Translations under genes and position numbers: made by a program
Source: an uncultured Pelagibacteraceae bacterium
GTDB taxonomy: Bacteria > Pseudomonadota > Alphaproteobacteria > Pelagibacterales > Pelagibacteraceae
Length of the DNA stretch: 64,000 bases
Assembly: GCA_902619925.1 (NCBI GenBank)
Contig: CACNFY010000002.1
Span: 62,001 to 126,000, forward strand
Direction: 5' to 3'
The notes under the pieces: model-generated
The model's database searches: none
What the model was told of the DNA's origin: nothing
Seen by the model: only the letters and a program-made list of their open reading frames with translations
Shown here: in pieces, positions 9,240 through 18,736 of the stretch
How positions within the stretch are numbered: the first letter of the stretch is position 1
Layout of the letters: each line of letters starts with the position of its first letter

Positions 9240-10764
9240 ATTTTACAAGTTTTTTGTACCAATTATTTTATTATCAGCACTTCTTAACGGTTGTACAGCT
9301 GATGGAAAGTTTAAGAGTGGTACTTTTAAACATGATACACCTCTAATAAAAGAAGATATTCGAAAAACTGGAAAAGAAACTGTTGACGAGACAGTTGAGT
9401 TAGGACCGCAGCCTATTGAAGGAGACATTATTAAACTCGGTAAAAGAAAACAAATTTCATCTACAAAAAAAAGAAATTATCTTTTAATTCCAGATAGCTA
9501 TACATCTTTAAAGCAAAATGTTTCGTTTAAGTTCCAAAATCTTGACTATAAGGAAGCAATGAATTTAATGGCTCAAATAGGAGAGATAAATATTTTAGTA
9601 GGGGAGGAAGTAGCTGGATCAATAAATGCACAATTAGTTGACGTACCTTGGGATAAAGCATTCAATGCTATCTTAGATCTTAAAAACTTTGCTGCAGACT
9701 TTGATGTATCAAGTAATCTTATTAGAGTTCACTCTCCATCGAACTTAACTGCTCAAGAGAGCACTAAATCAGCTAGGGCTTCTGCCGTTAAGAAAAAAGT
9801 AGAGTTAGAAGATTCGGTCGAGCCAATAATTTCCGAAATTTTCCGTCTTTATTATATAAGCCCAGCAGAGGCGAAAACTACTTTGACTGAACTTTTTGCA
9901 TCCATAGACGATAATTTAACACCAATAAAAATTACCGAAGAGAAAACTACAAGATCTATTATTGTAAGAGGAAAAGAAGCAGACTTAGATATTGTCGATA
10001 AAATAATTAAAGAAATTGATGTAAGAACTAAACAAGTTTTAATAGAGGCGTTTATTGTTGAGGCTAACTCAGACTTTGAAAGAGCACTAGGCACAAGACT
10101 AGGAGGATATTATAATAGACAAGGTAGAATAATCGGAGGTGTTCAAGGTGCAAGTACAGGAGATGGTCCAGCAAACGCGGGAACAGCAGTTCTTGGTGCA
10201 GCGACAGATAGCATAACAGATTTTTCAGCTGCAGGAGCAACTAGTGGTATAGGAATATTAAAAAAGACAGGTTCTGCAGTTCTTAAAGCAGAAATAACAG
10301 CATTAGAATCTCAGGGGTTGGGTAAAACAATCTCAAATCCCAAGGTTTTTACTTTAGATAATCAGGTAGCAACAATTACACAAGGTGAGGAAATTCCTTA
10401 CGCGTCATCTTCAGCTGAGGGAGCTGATACATCATTTAAAGAGGCTGCTTTAAAAATGACAGTTACACCAAGTATAATTGGTGATGGAAATGTACTTTTA
10501 AATATTCAAGTTAACAATGATACACCAAATAGATCAAATGCTGGTGATCCTGCGATTAACAAGATGGAGATAAGCACTAAATTGTTGGTTGCCGATGGAG
10601 ACATTGTTGTAATTGGTGGTATTAAGAAAAATTCAGTATCCAATAGCAAACAACAATTACCCGGTGTAGGAGATGCTCCTGTTTTAGGAAATTTGTTTAA
10701 AGGAAAGTCAAAAGCTGATAGCTTAGATGAATTATTAGTTTTTATAGCACCAAGAGTTTTATAA
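9229..10764 (+). CDS. pilQ: Type IV pilus/type II secretin (PilQ/MshL family)
   Basis: Lipoprotein-like leader LLNGC; KQVLIEAFIVEAN; ISNPKVFTLDNQVATITQGEEIPY; VIGGIKKN...PGVGDAPVLGNLFK; LLVFIAPRVL. Confidence 0.92.
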   Translation: MNFKFYKFFVPIILLSALLNGCTADGKFKSGTFKHDTPLIKEDIRKTGKETVDETVELGPQPIEGDIIKLGKRKQISSTKKRNYLLIPDSYTSLKQNVSFKFQNLDYKEAMNLMAQIGEINILVGEEVAGSINAQLVDVPWDKAFNAILDLKNFAADFDVSSNLIRVHSPSNLTAQESTKSARASAVKKKVELEDSVEPIISEIFRLYYISPAEAKTTLTELFASIDDNLTPIKITEEKTTRSIIVRGKEADLDIVDKIIKEIDVRTKQVLIEAFIVEANSDFERALGTRLGGYYNRQGRIIGGVQGASTGDGPANAGTAVLGAATDSITDFSAAGATSGIGILKKTGSAVLKAEITALESQGLGKTISNPKVFTLDNQVATITQGEEIPYASSSAEGADTSFKEAALKMTVTPSIIGDGNVLLNIQVNNDTPNRSNAGDPAINKMEISTKLLVADGDIVVIGGIKKNSVSNSKQQLPGVGDAPVLGNLFKGKSKADSLDELLVFIAPRVL

Positions 10765-10765
10765 A

Positions 10766-12523
10766 ATGTTGAAGATTAGTAGAGAAAGTGAAATAAATCT
10801 TATTAATGTCCTTATAGATAATGACATAATTTCAGGAAAAGATTTAATCAATATAAAAAAAATAAGTACAGAGGGAAATAAATCACAAATAGATGCGGTC
10901 TTTGAATTAAAATTAACAGACGAAAAGCAAATTGTAGACGTATTGGTTAAAGAACAAAGTTTAGAAATAGTTGATTTAAATAAATTTGATATCACAGATG
11001 AAATAAAATCTGTTCTACCATCAAATTATATAAACGTAAATTTTGTTGCTCCTTTTAAAGTTGAGGGTAATACACTACACATAGCTATTTCAGATAGTTC
11101 AAAATTGGGTTTAATGAGAAATTTGAAAGCTATTACAAAAAAAAATATTGAACTTCATGCAGCGAAAGTGTCTGACATATCGAAATTTATAGATAAACTT
11201 TTAAGTGAAAGTGGTGATGTAACAACTGCAACTATTAGAAAAGATAATCAGGAGCGAGAAAAAACAAAAACTTTTGACTCTGACCTTGGTGAAGCTGGAG
11301 AAGTTTTAGATAAAAAGCCAGAGGAAGAAATAGAAGCAATTGAAAATGAATCTGAAGTAATTAAGTTTAGTACTGCCGTTGTTGCAGAAGCTATTAAATT
11401 AGGCGTCAGCGATATTCACATTGAGCCTTACAGATTTTCATCAAGAGTTAGGTATAGGTTAGATGGAATGTTACAAGAACAAGATCAATACCAAAAATTC
11501 TTACATGATAATTATAGCGCAGTAGTAACTCGATTCAAAATAATGGGTAAATTAGATATTGCTGAAAGAAGATTGCCTCAGGATGGAGCAATCAATTTTA
11601 AAATTGAGGGTAAAGTTGTAGATTTACGTCTTTCAATTTTGCCAACTGCAAACAACGAGAGAATTGTAATGCGTATTTTAAATAAAGACGCAGGAGATAT
11701 AACACTTGAACAATTAAATTTTGATGACTCTGATTTGAAAAATCTTAGAAAAGCAATTCATAGCACTCAAGGATTGGTACTTGTAACTGGCCCAACTGGA
11801 TCAGGGAAAACTACAACTTTGTATAGTATCTTAAAAGAGGTTAGCAAACCTCATCTAAATATTTTAACAGCTGAGGATCCAGTTGAATATGAATTGGATG
11901 GTGTTGGACAAGTTCAAATCAAAGATGACATAGGATTAAATTTTGCAGCCGCATTAAGATCTTTTTTACGTCAAGACCCAGAGATTATTCTTGTTGGGGA
12001 AATGAGAGATAAAGAGACAGTAGATATTGGTTTAAAAGCTGCTCTAACAGGTCACTTAGTTTTTAGCACTCTTCATACTAATGATGCACCAAGTACTATT
12101 ACAAGACTACAAAACATGGGAACACCAGACTATTTAATTAGCGCAGCATGTACTTTAGTATTAGCGCAGAGACTCGCTAGAAAGTCATGTAAAGATTGCA
12201 GAGTTCCTGACGAAGACGTAAATCCAAAAGTTTTAACTGATCTTGGTTTTACTCCTGAACATGCATCAAGAGTTAAGGCTCAAAAAGGAAAAGGTTGTCC
12301 AAAATGTAAAGATACTGGTTTTAAGGGTAGAATGGGTATCTACGAAGTTTTAAATGTAACGAAGCCTATAAAAGAGGCTATATTAAAAAAAGCTACCACT
12401 CCTGAACTAAAAGAAATTGCAAGCAAAGAAGGTTTTCAAACTATGGCTGACATGGGTAGGAAAATGATAGCTGCTGGTGATCTAAATTTTAGAGAGTTTG
12501 AGCGGGTATTATCAAGTTCATAA
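10766..12523 (+). CDS. pilB: Type IV pilus assembly ATPase (PilB/GspE/MshE family)
   Basis: Walker A GPTGSGKTTTLYS; LTAEDPVEYELDGVGQVQI; LRQDPEIILVGEMRD; CKDC...CPKC zinc motif. Confidence 0.95.
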   Translation: MLKISRESEINLINVLIDNDIISGKDLINIKKISTEGNKSQIDAVFELKLTDEKQIVDVLVKEQSLEIVDLNKFDITDEIKSVLPSNYINVNFVAPFKVEGNTLHIAISDSSKLGLMRNLKAITKKNIELHAAKVSDISKFIDKLLSESGDVTTATIRKDNQEREKTKTFDSDLGEAGEVLDKKPEEEIEAIENESEVIKFSTAVVAEAIKLGVSDIHIEPYRFSSRVRYRLDGMLQEQDQYQKFLHDNYSAVVTRFKIMGKLDIAERRLPQDGAINFKIEGKVVDLRLSILPTANNERIVMRILNKDAGDITLEQLNFDDSDLKNLRKAIHSTQGLVLVTGPTGSGKTTTLYSILKEVSKPHLNILTAEDPVEYELDGVGQVQIKDDIGLNFAAALRSFLRQDPEIILVGEMRDKETVDIGLKAALTGHLVFSTLHTNDAPSTITRLQNMGTPDYLISAACTLVLAQRLARKSCKDCRVPDEDVNPKVLTDLGFTPEHASRVKAQKGKGCPKCKDTGFKGRMGIYEVLNVTKPIKEAILKKATTPELKEIASKEGFQTMADMGRKMIAAGDLNFREFERVLSSS

Positions 12524-12528
12524 AATTT

Positions 12529-13764
12529 ATGGATGTATTTACATACAAAGGAATTTCCGCTGGTAAATATGTAGAGGGTGAAATTGAGGCTTTAAATCAA
12601 GATGAAGCATCCCATAAGCTTAAAGAACAAAAGATCATAATAACAAATTTAGTTAAGGGTAAGAAAAAAAAAGATGCTAAAAAAGAAAAGGCAAAAGGCC
12701 AGGGATTTACTCTATTTAAGAAAAAAGTAAAACCAGAAGACCTAGTTGTTTTTTCAAAGCAGTTTGCAACAATGGTCAAAGCGGGCCTTCCTATTTTAAA
12801 TGTTCTAGAAATGTTAAGGGATCAAGTAGAAAACCCTGCAATGAGGGATGTAGTCGAGGACATAAGAAAAAGTTTAGAAGGGGGTGTCTCATTATCAAAA
12901 TCTTTTGAAAAATACCCCAATTTATTTGACAATGTATACGTAAATTTAGTCAAAGCCGGGGAGGCTAGTGGTAAGTTAGATGTTTTTCTTCTTAAAATAG
13001 TTGATGCATTAGAAAAGAGAGAAAAAATTAAGAAAAAAATTAAAAGTGCTCTTATGTATCCGAGTATTATGTTCACGGTAGCTATTACTGTAAGTGCTTT
13101 CATGTTAGTTAAAGTAGTTCCTGTTTTTGCGAAAATGTATGATGGTATGGGCATAGCATTACCTAAACCTACTGCAATAATTTTAGGAATGAGTGATTTT
13201 TTAAGAGGTACTGGAGGAATGATAATGCTTATCTCTATTATTTTATTTGTTGTAATCTTTAGATATTTAACAACTAAAAATCCAGCTATACAGTACAAAT
13301 GGCATAGACAGGTTTTAAGATTACCAGTTTTCGGCGATTTAATTTTAAAGTCACTTATTGCAAGAATTTCATTAATACTTGGTAATCTAAGTGCAGCTGG
13401 AGTAAATTTATTAGAAAGTTTAGATATTGCTAAATCAGTTAGCAATAATGTAGTTGTTACCGAAGCAATCGATAATATTAAAAAAGGAGTTTTCTCTGGA
13501 GAAACTTTAACTAAACTTTTTTTAAAAGAGCCATTGTTTCCCCCAACATTTAGTCAATTAATTTCAGTTGGAGAACAAACTGGACAACTAGATGAGATGT
13601 TTAACTCAGTTGCAATGTATTATGAGGAAGAGTTTGATGGAGCAGTAGATAATATGTCTAGTCTGATAGAACCAATAATGATTGTATTTATGGGTTTAAT
13701 GATTGGTGGTTTAATGATTGCAATGTACTCACCAATATTCAATGTTGGCGCATTGATAAACTAA
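12529..13764 (+). CDS. pilC: Type IV pilus inner-membrane platform protein (PilC/GspF)
   Basis: FSKQFATMVKAGLPIL; SAAGVNLLESL; LISVGEQTGQLDEMF; GSPF-family TM layout. Confidence 0.93.
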   Translation: MDVFTYKGISAGKYVEGEIEALNQDEASHKLKEQKIIITNLVKGKKKKDAKKEKAKGQGFTLFKKKVKPEDLVVFSKQFATMVKAGLPILNVLEMLRDQVENPAMRDVVEDIRKSLEGGVSLSKSFEKYPNLFDNVYVNLVKAGEASGKLDVFLLKIVDALEKREKIKKKIKSALMYPSIMFTVAITVSAFMLVKVVPVFAKMYDGMGIALPKPTAIILGMSDFLRGTGGMIMLISIILFVVIFRYLTTKNPAIQYKWHRQVLRLPVFGDLILKSLIARISLILGNLSAAGVNLLESLDIAKSVSNNVVVTEAIDNIKKGVFSGETLTKLFLKEPLFPPTFSQLISVGEQTGQLDEMFNSVAMYYEEEFDGAVDNMSSLIEPIMIVFMGLMIGGLMIAMYSPIFNVGALIN

Positions 13765-14177
13765 ATTATTTTTTTTGTTAAGACTAAATGATTTACCCAA
13801 CCTTTTTCGTCTTTTTTAAATACAGCTGCATCCATAATTTGCTTTATAAAAAAAGTTCCTAAACCACCAGGTTTAATATCATCTAGTTTTCTATGCTGAA
13901 CATTTTCAGGTACGACTGCTTTACCTTTATCAAAAAAACCTATTTCTAATTCTGAATCTTTCATTGAAATTTTAATCTGCATTTTATCTGTTGTGCTATC
14001 TACACCTTTATATCCATGTTTAACTATATTTTGTGCTGCTTCAGCAATTGCTAAAACTAATTCATCTTTTAATTCCTGCTCGAGTTTTAATTTTTCAAAT
14101 ACTTCTCTAGAAAAAACTCTAACTTCTTTCAAGCTTCCAGTGCTAACTAAAAAATCTTTTGATTCTTCTATATTCAT
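13761..14177 (-). CDS. HATPase_c serine kinase / anti-sigma-factor-like (RsbW-like)
   Basis: N box AIAEAAQNIVKHGY; G box GGLGTFFIKQIMD. Confidence 0.85.
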   Translation of the reverse strand: MNIEESKDFLVSTGSLKEVRVFSREVFEKLKLEQELKDELVLAIAEAAQNIVKHGYKGVDSTTDKMQIKISMKDSELEIGFFDKGKAVVPENVQHRKLDDIKPGGLGTFFIKQIMDAAVFKKDEKGWVNHLVLTKKII

Positions 14178-14497
14178 TATTCAAGGTTAAGTATCTGCTC
14201 AAGTTTTGCCATCATAATAACTTTTAAAACAGATTTACTTACTTCTTTTACGATCACTTTATTTCCTTTTTCTAATGCTTGTTGGTGACTTTCAATAAGA
14301 ACTGAAATTCCAGAAGAGTCCATATAACTTACATCTTTGAGATTTAAATGTACCTCTTTACCAGCCTCAATAAGTGGTAAAATGACTTCTTTAGCACTCT
14401 CAGTAACGTCCATGTCAATTTCACCATTTAAAAAGACAGTGCTAATATTTCCTTCTTCAGTTACTTTATATGTCATAGATGAATAAACAAATATCAC
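14177..14497 (-). CDS. STAS domain anti-anti-sigma factor (RsbV-like); start may be a little downstream at MTYKV
   Basis: STAS core VHLNLKDVSYMDSSGISVLIE with phosphorylatable Ser. Confidence 0.88.
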   Translation of the reverse strand: MIFVYSSMTYKVTEEGNISTVFLNGEIDMDVTESAKEVILPLIEAGKEVHLNLKDVSYMDSSGISVLIESHQQALEKGNKVIVKEVSKSVLKVIMMAKLEQILNLE

Positions 14498-14651
14498 ATA
14501 ATTCTATTATTAAAACGCAAAAAAAAACCCAATCTGGAAAAAAAATATTAAATAATTGCTAATTTAAAGGGTTTTTATTAGTAGATTTTGGTGTTTACTT
14601 TATATTTAATACATTTAAATATTATAACGTTAAGAAAAGGATAAAAAATTT

Positions 14652-15164
14652 ATGATCAAAAACAACAAAGGATTTACTTTAATTGAATTACTAGTTGTTG
14701 TTGCAATTATAGGTACCCTAGCAGCTGTTGGTGTAGTTGCTTATAATGGATACACATCTGCAGCAAAGAAGAACGCAACGAAAGCTATTCATGCTAATAT
14801 GGTAAAATATATTGGATCAGAGCTTGCTAAATGTAATTTAGGAACCGCTCCAACTTCATTTATGGGAGTTAAAGCAGAAGCAGAAGAAGCAGGAGGTGAT
14901 GAAGGAGACGGCGGAGACGGCGGTGACGGAGGCGATGATGCAACTAGTGTTGACTGTGATAGTACAGCAGCAGAACTAGTATCTTATCTAACAACTCCAG
15001 CTACATCTCCGTTGCAGGATAAAGATCCTCACTCGTCTACTGGAGAAATGGCATATGAGGGTAGTGTTGCAATTTCAGCTTCAGGTTCGGCAATTAAAAT
15101 TGTAACTAGTTACGATCCTGACGATACCGATCTAACTCTTGAGAACGAGATAGAAGTTGAATAG
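14652..15164 (+). CDS. Type IV pilin with Gly/Asp repeat insert
   Basis: Prepilin signature GFTLIELLVVVAIIGTLAAVGVVAYNGY; EGDGGDGGDGGDD tract. Confidence 0.92.
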   Translation: MIKNNKGFTLIELLVVVAIIGTLAAVGVVAYNGYTSAAKKNATKAIHANMVKYIGSELAKCNLGTAPTSFMGVKAEAEEAGGDEGDGGDGGDGGDDATSVDCDSTAAELVSYLTTPATSPLQDKDPHSSTGEMAYEGSVAISASGSAIKIVTSYDPDDTDLTLENEIEVE

Positions 15165-15589
15165 TGGTAAAAAAAAGAGATAAATCTTTTAAAGGTTTTA
15201 CTCTTATAGAATTATTAGTTGTTGTAGCCGTTATAGGTATATTATCATCAGTTGGTATTATGTCTTATAACGGCTATATAAAATCATCTAGACAATCTTC
15301 AGCTAAAAATACATTAATGCAAATTGGGTTAGCCCAAACAGAGTATTTCTCTAATTATTCATATTATTACAATAGCTCTGAATCATGTGCTGATAGTTAC
15401 AGTGACTCTGATCATGAGGATATAGGTGACAATTTATTTGATAATATAAAATACATTGATAAGTCTATAAACTTTGGATTTTGTATAATTGAGGATAGTG
15501 GAAATTTCATAGCAAAAGCCGTATCAAAAGATGGAAATTGTATATTAACTATAGATGATAGCGGAACAGTAGACAACAGTTCTTGCTAA
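15164..15589 (+). CDS. Second type IV pilin (GTG start)
   Basis: GFTLIELLVVVAVIGILSSVGIMSYNGY. Confidence 0.9.
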   Translation: MVKKRDKSFKGFTLIELLVVVAVIGILSSVGIMSYNGYIKSSRQSSAKNTLMQIGLAQTEYFSNYSYYYNSSESCADSYSDSDHEDIGDNLFDNIKYIDKSINFGFCIIEDSGNFIAKAVSKDGNCILTIDDSGTVDNSSC

Positions 15590-15698
15590 AAGTTCAAATT
15601 TTTGAAAAATTAAATAATTTTTGAGATTGCTCTAGCAATAATTTTATGTCTTAATTAATGGTTAATTAAAATTTATAATATAATAGTAAGCAGTCGAA

Positions 15699-17261
15699 GT
15701 GAAAAAGAAAAATAAAAAAAAACAGAGAAAAAAATCTGTAAAATATAATTCAAATTTTCCAGTAGCTCTAATTGGATTATCAGCTTTAATTCTTTTTTCT
15801 AGTATTTTAGTTTTTTCACCTAGCATTGCTTTAAGTAAAAAATCTAACAAATTTTCTGAAGAATTCCTGAAAACTAGTACTAAAACAAAGAAAGAAATTT
15901 TAATTGAAAAACCAAAAAGAAACTTATCTGAAATAAATAGTTTAGGAATAACGGAACTATTACTTGCAGAGGAGACAAATGGTTCAAAAATAATAATTAA
16001 TGGCGAAGAAAAAGTAATTCCAGCTCCAACAGATAAAAATATTACTTACATGCAGATACTTCAAAACCCAAATGATTTAGATTTAAATCTTAAATATGCT
16101 CAACAACAAGGAAAAATGGGCAACTACAAACAAACAATTGCTACTTTAGAAAGACTTGGAATGCTTTATCCAGATAATGTTGAGATAAGACTTTATTTAT
16201 TATCGGTTTTAGTGCAAGCAGACTCACCTGATAAAGCCTTAACTATAATTGGAGAGATAAAAGGAAGTGATGATTTAACTCCGGATGATTTACAAACTGT
16301 TCAAGAGTTAGAGGAAGAAATAAAAAGTAGAAAAGGTCCAAAGCTATGGAATTTTTATGCTGATATTGGTTTAGGAGCAATTCAAAGTAATAATGTTAAC
16401 AGTGTATCGAGAACAAAATTGCAAAGTAGTTCTGATGAATTAATTGCATTTGGTAGTCCAAGACACGATAGAACTTACAGCGAAAGTTTAGGATTAACAG
16501 CAACACGGTCAATTGGTGAGTCATCTTCGTTTATGATAAATTTAAGTGCCTCAGATTCAGCTCAAGTTACTGAAACAACTGATGACTTTGAAAGTTATGG
16601 CCTAACATTATCTTTTGATACATCAATAGGAAATCAAAGTCTTAGCCCATATTATATGTTGAGTAAAACTGATTACCAAGATGATGCAACAAGCTTTTCA
16701 ATGATGGCTGGTATTGGAGGTTTCTTCTCATTAAACGATCGAAATGCATTTAGTTATGGTTATTCATTTTCTGATTCGAAAAATAACCAAAATTCTACTG
16801 ATGATACAGCAAGAGAGACAAATTCAATTGGTCATGGAATTACTTTAGGACATGATTTTACATTTGATGAAATAATTTCTAGTTCGATAGGCTTAGGTTA
16901 CAGTATATCTGAAGCAGAAGTAGGAACTAATGACTTTGAAACTTATGATTTTAGCTTAAGAGTTAATTTTGCTTATCCTTGGGCTTACATATCAGTTGGA
17001 AGAGCGTTAAGTTTCAATGACTATATGCATATAGATACAAGTATTAACTCAAACCGAATAAGATCAGACTATACTGATACTTATGATTTAATGGTTACTA
17101 AAGCTCTTGGTGACTTAATTCCTTTTCTTGATAGAAGTAAATCAATATTTTTAAATGTCGCTTATGAAAAAGTATTTTCTGAAGCGAATATAATTAATTA
17201 CGACTATGAAGCTGAGTCATTATCGCTTAGTTTATCTAAAAGTTTTCACTTAAATAAATAA
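15699..17261 (+). CDS. TPR domain plus outer-membrane beta-barrel (DUF560/Slam-like architecture)
   Basis: TPR-like segment (LKYAQQQGKMGNYKQTIATLERLGMLYPDN) followed by repeated amphipathic barrel strands to C-terminus; GTG start. Confidence 0.6.
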   Translation: MKKKNKKKQRKKSVKYNSNFPVALIGLSALILFSSILVFSPSIALSKKSNKFSEEFLKTSTKTKKEILIEKPKRNLSEINSLGITELLLAEETNGSKIIINGEEKVIPAPTDKNITYMQILQNPNDLDLNLKYAQQQGKMGNYKQTIATLERLGMLYPDNVEIRLYLLSVLVQADSPDKALTIIGEIKGSDDLTPDDLQTVQELEEEIKSRKGPKLWNFYADIGLGAIQSNNVNSVSRTKLQSSSDELIAFGSPRHDRTYSESLGLTATRSIGESSSFMINLSASDSAQVTETTDDFESYGLTLSFDTSIGNQSLSPYYMLSKTDYQDDATSFSMMAGIGGFFSLNDRNAFSYGYSFSDSKNNQNSTDDTARETNSIGHGITLGHDFTFDEIISSSIGLGYSISEAEVGTNDFETYDFSLRVNFAYPWAYISVGRALSFNDYMHIDTSINSNRIRSDYTDTYDLMVTKALGDLIPFLDRSKSIFLNVAYEKVFSEANIINYDYEAESLSLSLSKSFHLNK

Positions 17262-17364
17262 TTATACCAAAACATAAAATTATCCTTGAAAATAGGGGCA
17301 AATTTTTCTCATTATGGTCTTTATTGTTGTTTCAAAAACATACTAAAATTGGTATATCATTCTT

Positions 17365-18681
17365 ATGAAAAAACTACTTTCACTAGTTGTTTCTATGCTT
17401 CTGTTTGTGAATATATCACAAGCAGCAGAGGAACTATCTATTGAAAAACAACTTGTTGGAATTGTTGGAGCAATATCAGGTACAGTTAAAACTGGCCAAA
17501 GAGAACTTAAGGCTGGAGATAAAATTTATTTAAATGAAACTATTTATGCTGGAGAAGGATCTGGTACACAAATACTTTTATTAGACCAATCTACATTTAC
17601 TATCGGAGCAGACTCTGAAGTTGTTATGGACACTTTTATATTTGATCCTGCAACAAACGACGGGAAAATTGTAGCAAGTGTTAAACAGGGAAGTTTAAAA
17701 GTTATTTCTGGTTTAATTAGTAAAAAAAATCCAGACAGCCTAACAGTTGAAGTTCCAGAGGGAACTCTTGGATCTAGAGGAACTGAATTTCAAACAATTG
17801 TATCTAACAAAAGAACAGATACTTTATTAATAGGACCTGGTAAAAATAATACTTTGGGATTAAGACCAGGTGCAGTGCTTGTTGGAAACAAATTCGGACA
17901 AACAATGTTAAATAATCCGTACAGTGTTGCAAGCATGAAACAAGGTAAAGCCCCTGGTAAGGCAAAACAGATTACAAATCAGCAATTAAAGAAATTTAAC
18001 AAAAAAATGAGAGCTTTGAAAGTCGCTAAGCTTACAGGTGCATCTAAAGAAGAAAAAAAAGCATTAAAGAAAAAAATTAGACAAGAATTAAAAGCACAAG
18101 GTTTTGAAAAAGAAGAGATTAAGAAAATAATAAAAGAAAACATTAAAATAGATAAAGAAAAAAGAATAGTTTTACTTCAAGAAAGAGGTGAAGATGTTTC
18201 TGAAATTATAGGTTCAGGAGATATAGAAAGTGATATTCAGACATCGTCTGAAAATGAAATCAATGCGTTTAATGAAGATGATCCAAACTTTGACCCAGTA
18301 ATACAAATGAAAGAAGAGAAAAAAGAGAAAGCGAATAATAAAAAAGATAAAAAGAAAAATAAAAAAGCAGTTAAAAAGAAAAAGGGTAAAAAGAAAAAAG
18401 CAACTAAAAACAAAAAAGGTAAAAAGAAAAAGGCTGTGAAGAAAAAAGGATCAACAAAGAAAAAAGCAGTTAAGAAAAAAGGTTCAACTAAAAAGAAAGC
18501 TGTGAAGAAGAAAACTACTAAAAAGAAAAAAGCAGTTAAGAAAAAAGCTGCTAAAAAGAAAAAGGTAGTTAAAAAGAAAAAAGTCGTTAAAAAGAAAGTA
18601 GCGAAAAAGAAGAAAATAGTTAAGAAAAAAGTAGCTAAGAAGAAAAAGAAAAAGAAAAACAAGAGAAAACGAAAAAAATAA
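17365..18681 (+). CDS. FecR-domain exported protein with histone-H1-like Lys/Ala/Val-rich C-terminal tail
   Basis: Signal peptide; FecR pattern LKAGDKIYLNETIYAGEGSGTQILLLDQSTFTIGADSEVVMDTF...VKQGSLKVISG; tail of KKKAVKKK repeats. Confidence 0.8.
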   Translation: MKKLLSLVVSMLLFVNISQAAEELSIEKQLVGIVGAISGTVKTGQRELKAGDKIYLNETIYAGEGSGTQILLLDQSTFTIGADSEVVMDTFIFDPATNDGKIVASVKQGSLKVISGLISKKNPDSLTVEVPEGTLGSRGTEFQTIVSNKRTDTLLIGPGKNNTLGLRPGAVLVGNKFGQTMLNNPYSVASMKQGKAPGKAKQITNQQLKKFNKKMRALKVAKLTGASKEEKKALKKKIRQELKAQGFEKEEIKKIIKENIKIDKEKRIVLLQERGEDVSEIIGSGDIESDIQTSSENEINAFNEDDPNFDPVIQMKEEKKEKANNKKDKKKNKKAVKKKKGKKKKATKNKKGKKKKAVKKKGSTKKKAVKKKGSTKKKAVKKKTTKKKKAVKKKAAKKKKVVKKKKVVKKKVAKKKKIVKKKVAKKKKKKKNKRKRKK

Positions 18682-18736
18682 TCAATAAATAATTTAGATT
18701 TATTTACTTTAAAAATTTTCTAGATAAATTCTTGAA

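Noticed and set aside
12822-13445. 207-aa minus-strand ORF antisense to pilC
   Set aside because: Lies wholly inside a clear GspF-family gene; no recognisable domain, most likely shadow ORF.
14523-14576. AAAAACCC...GGGTTTTT as a terminator before the pilin
   Set aside because: 38-nt loop and only 8 bp of mostly A/T pairing; not convincing.
15626-15639. ATTGC-TCTA-GCAAT hairpin after the second pilin as a terminator
   Set aside because: Only 5 bp and no proper T-run; too weak to list as a feature.
18237-18662. 141-aa minus-strand ORF rich in Phe (FFFFLATFFL...)
   Set aside because: Antisense artefact of the lysine-codon-rich FecR tail.
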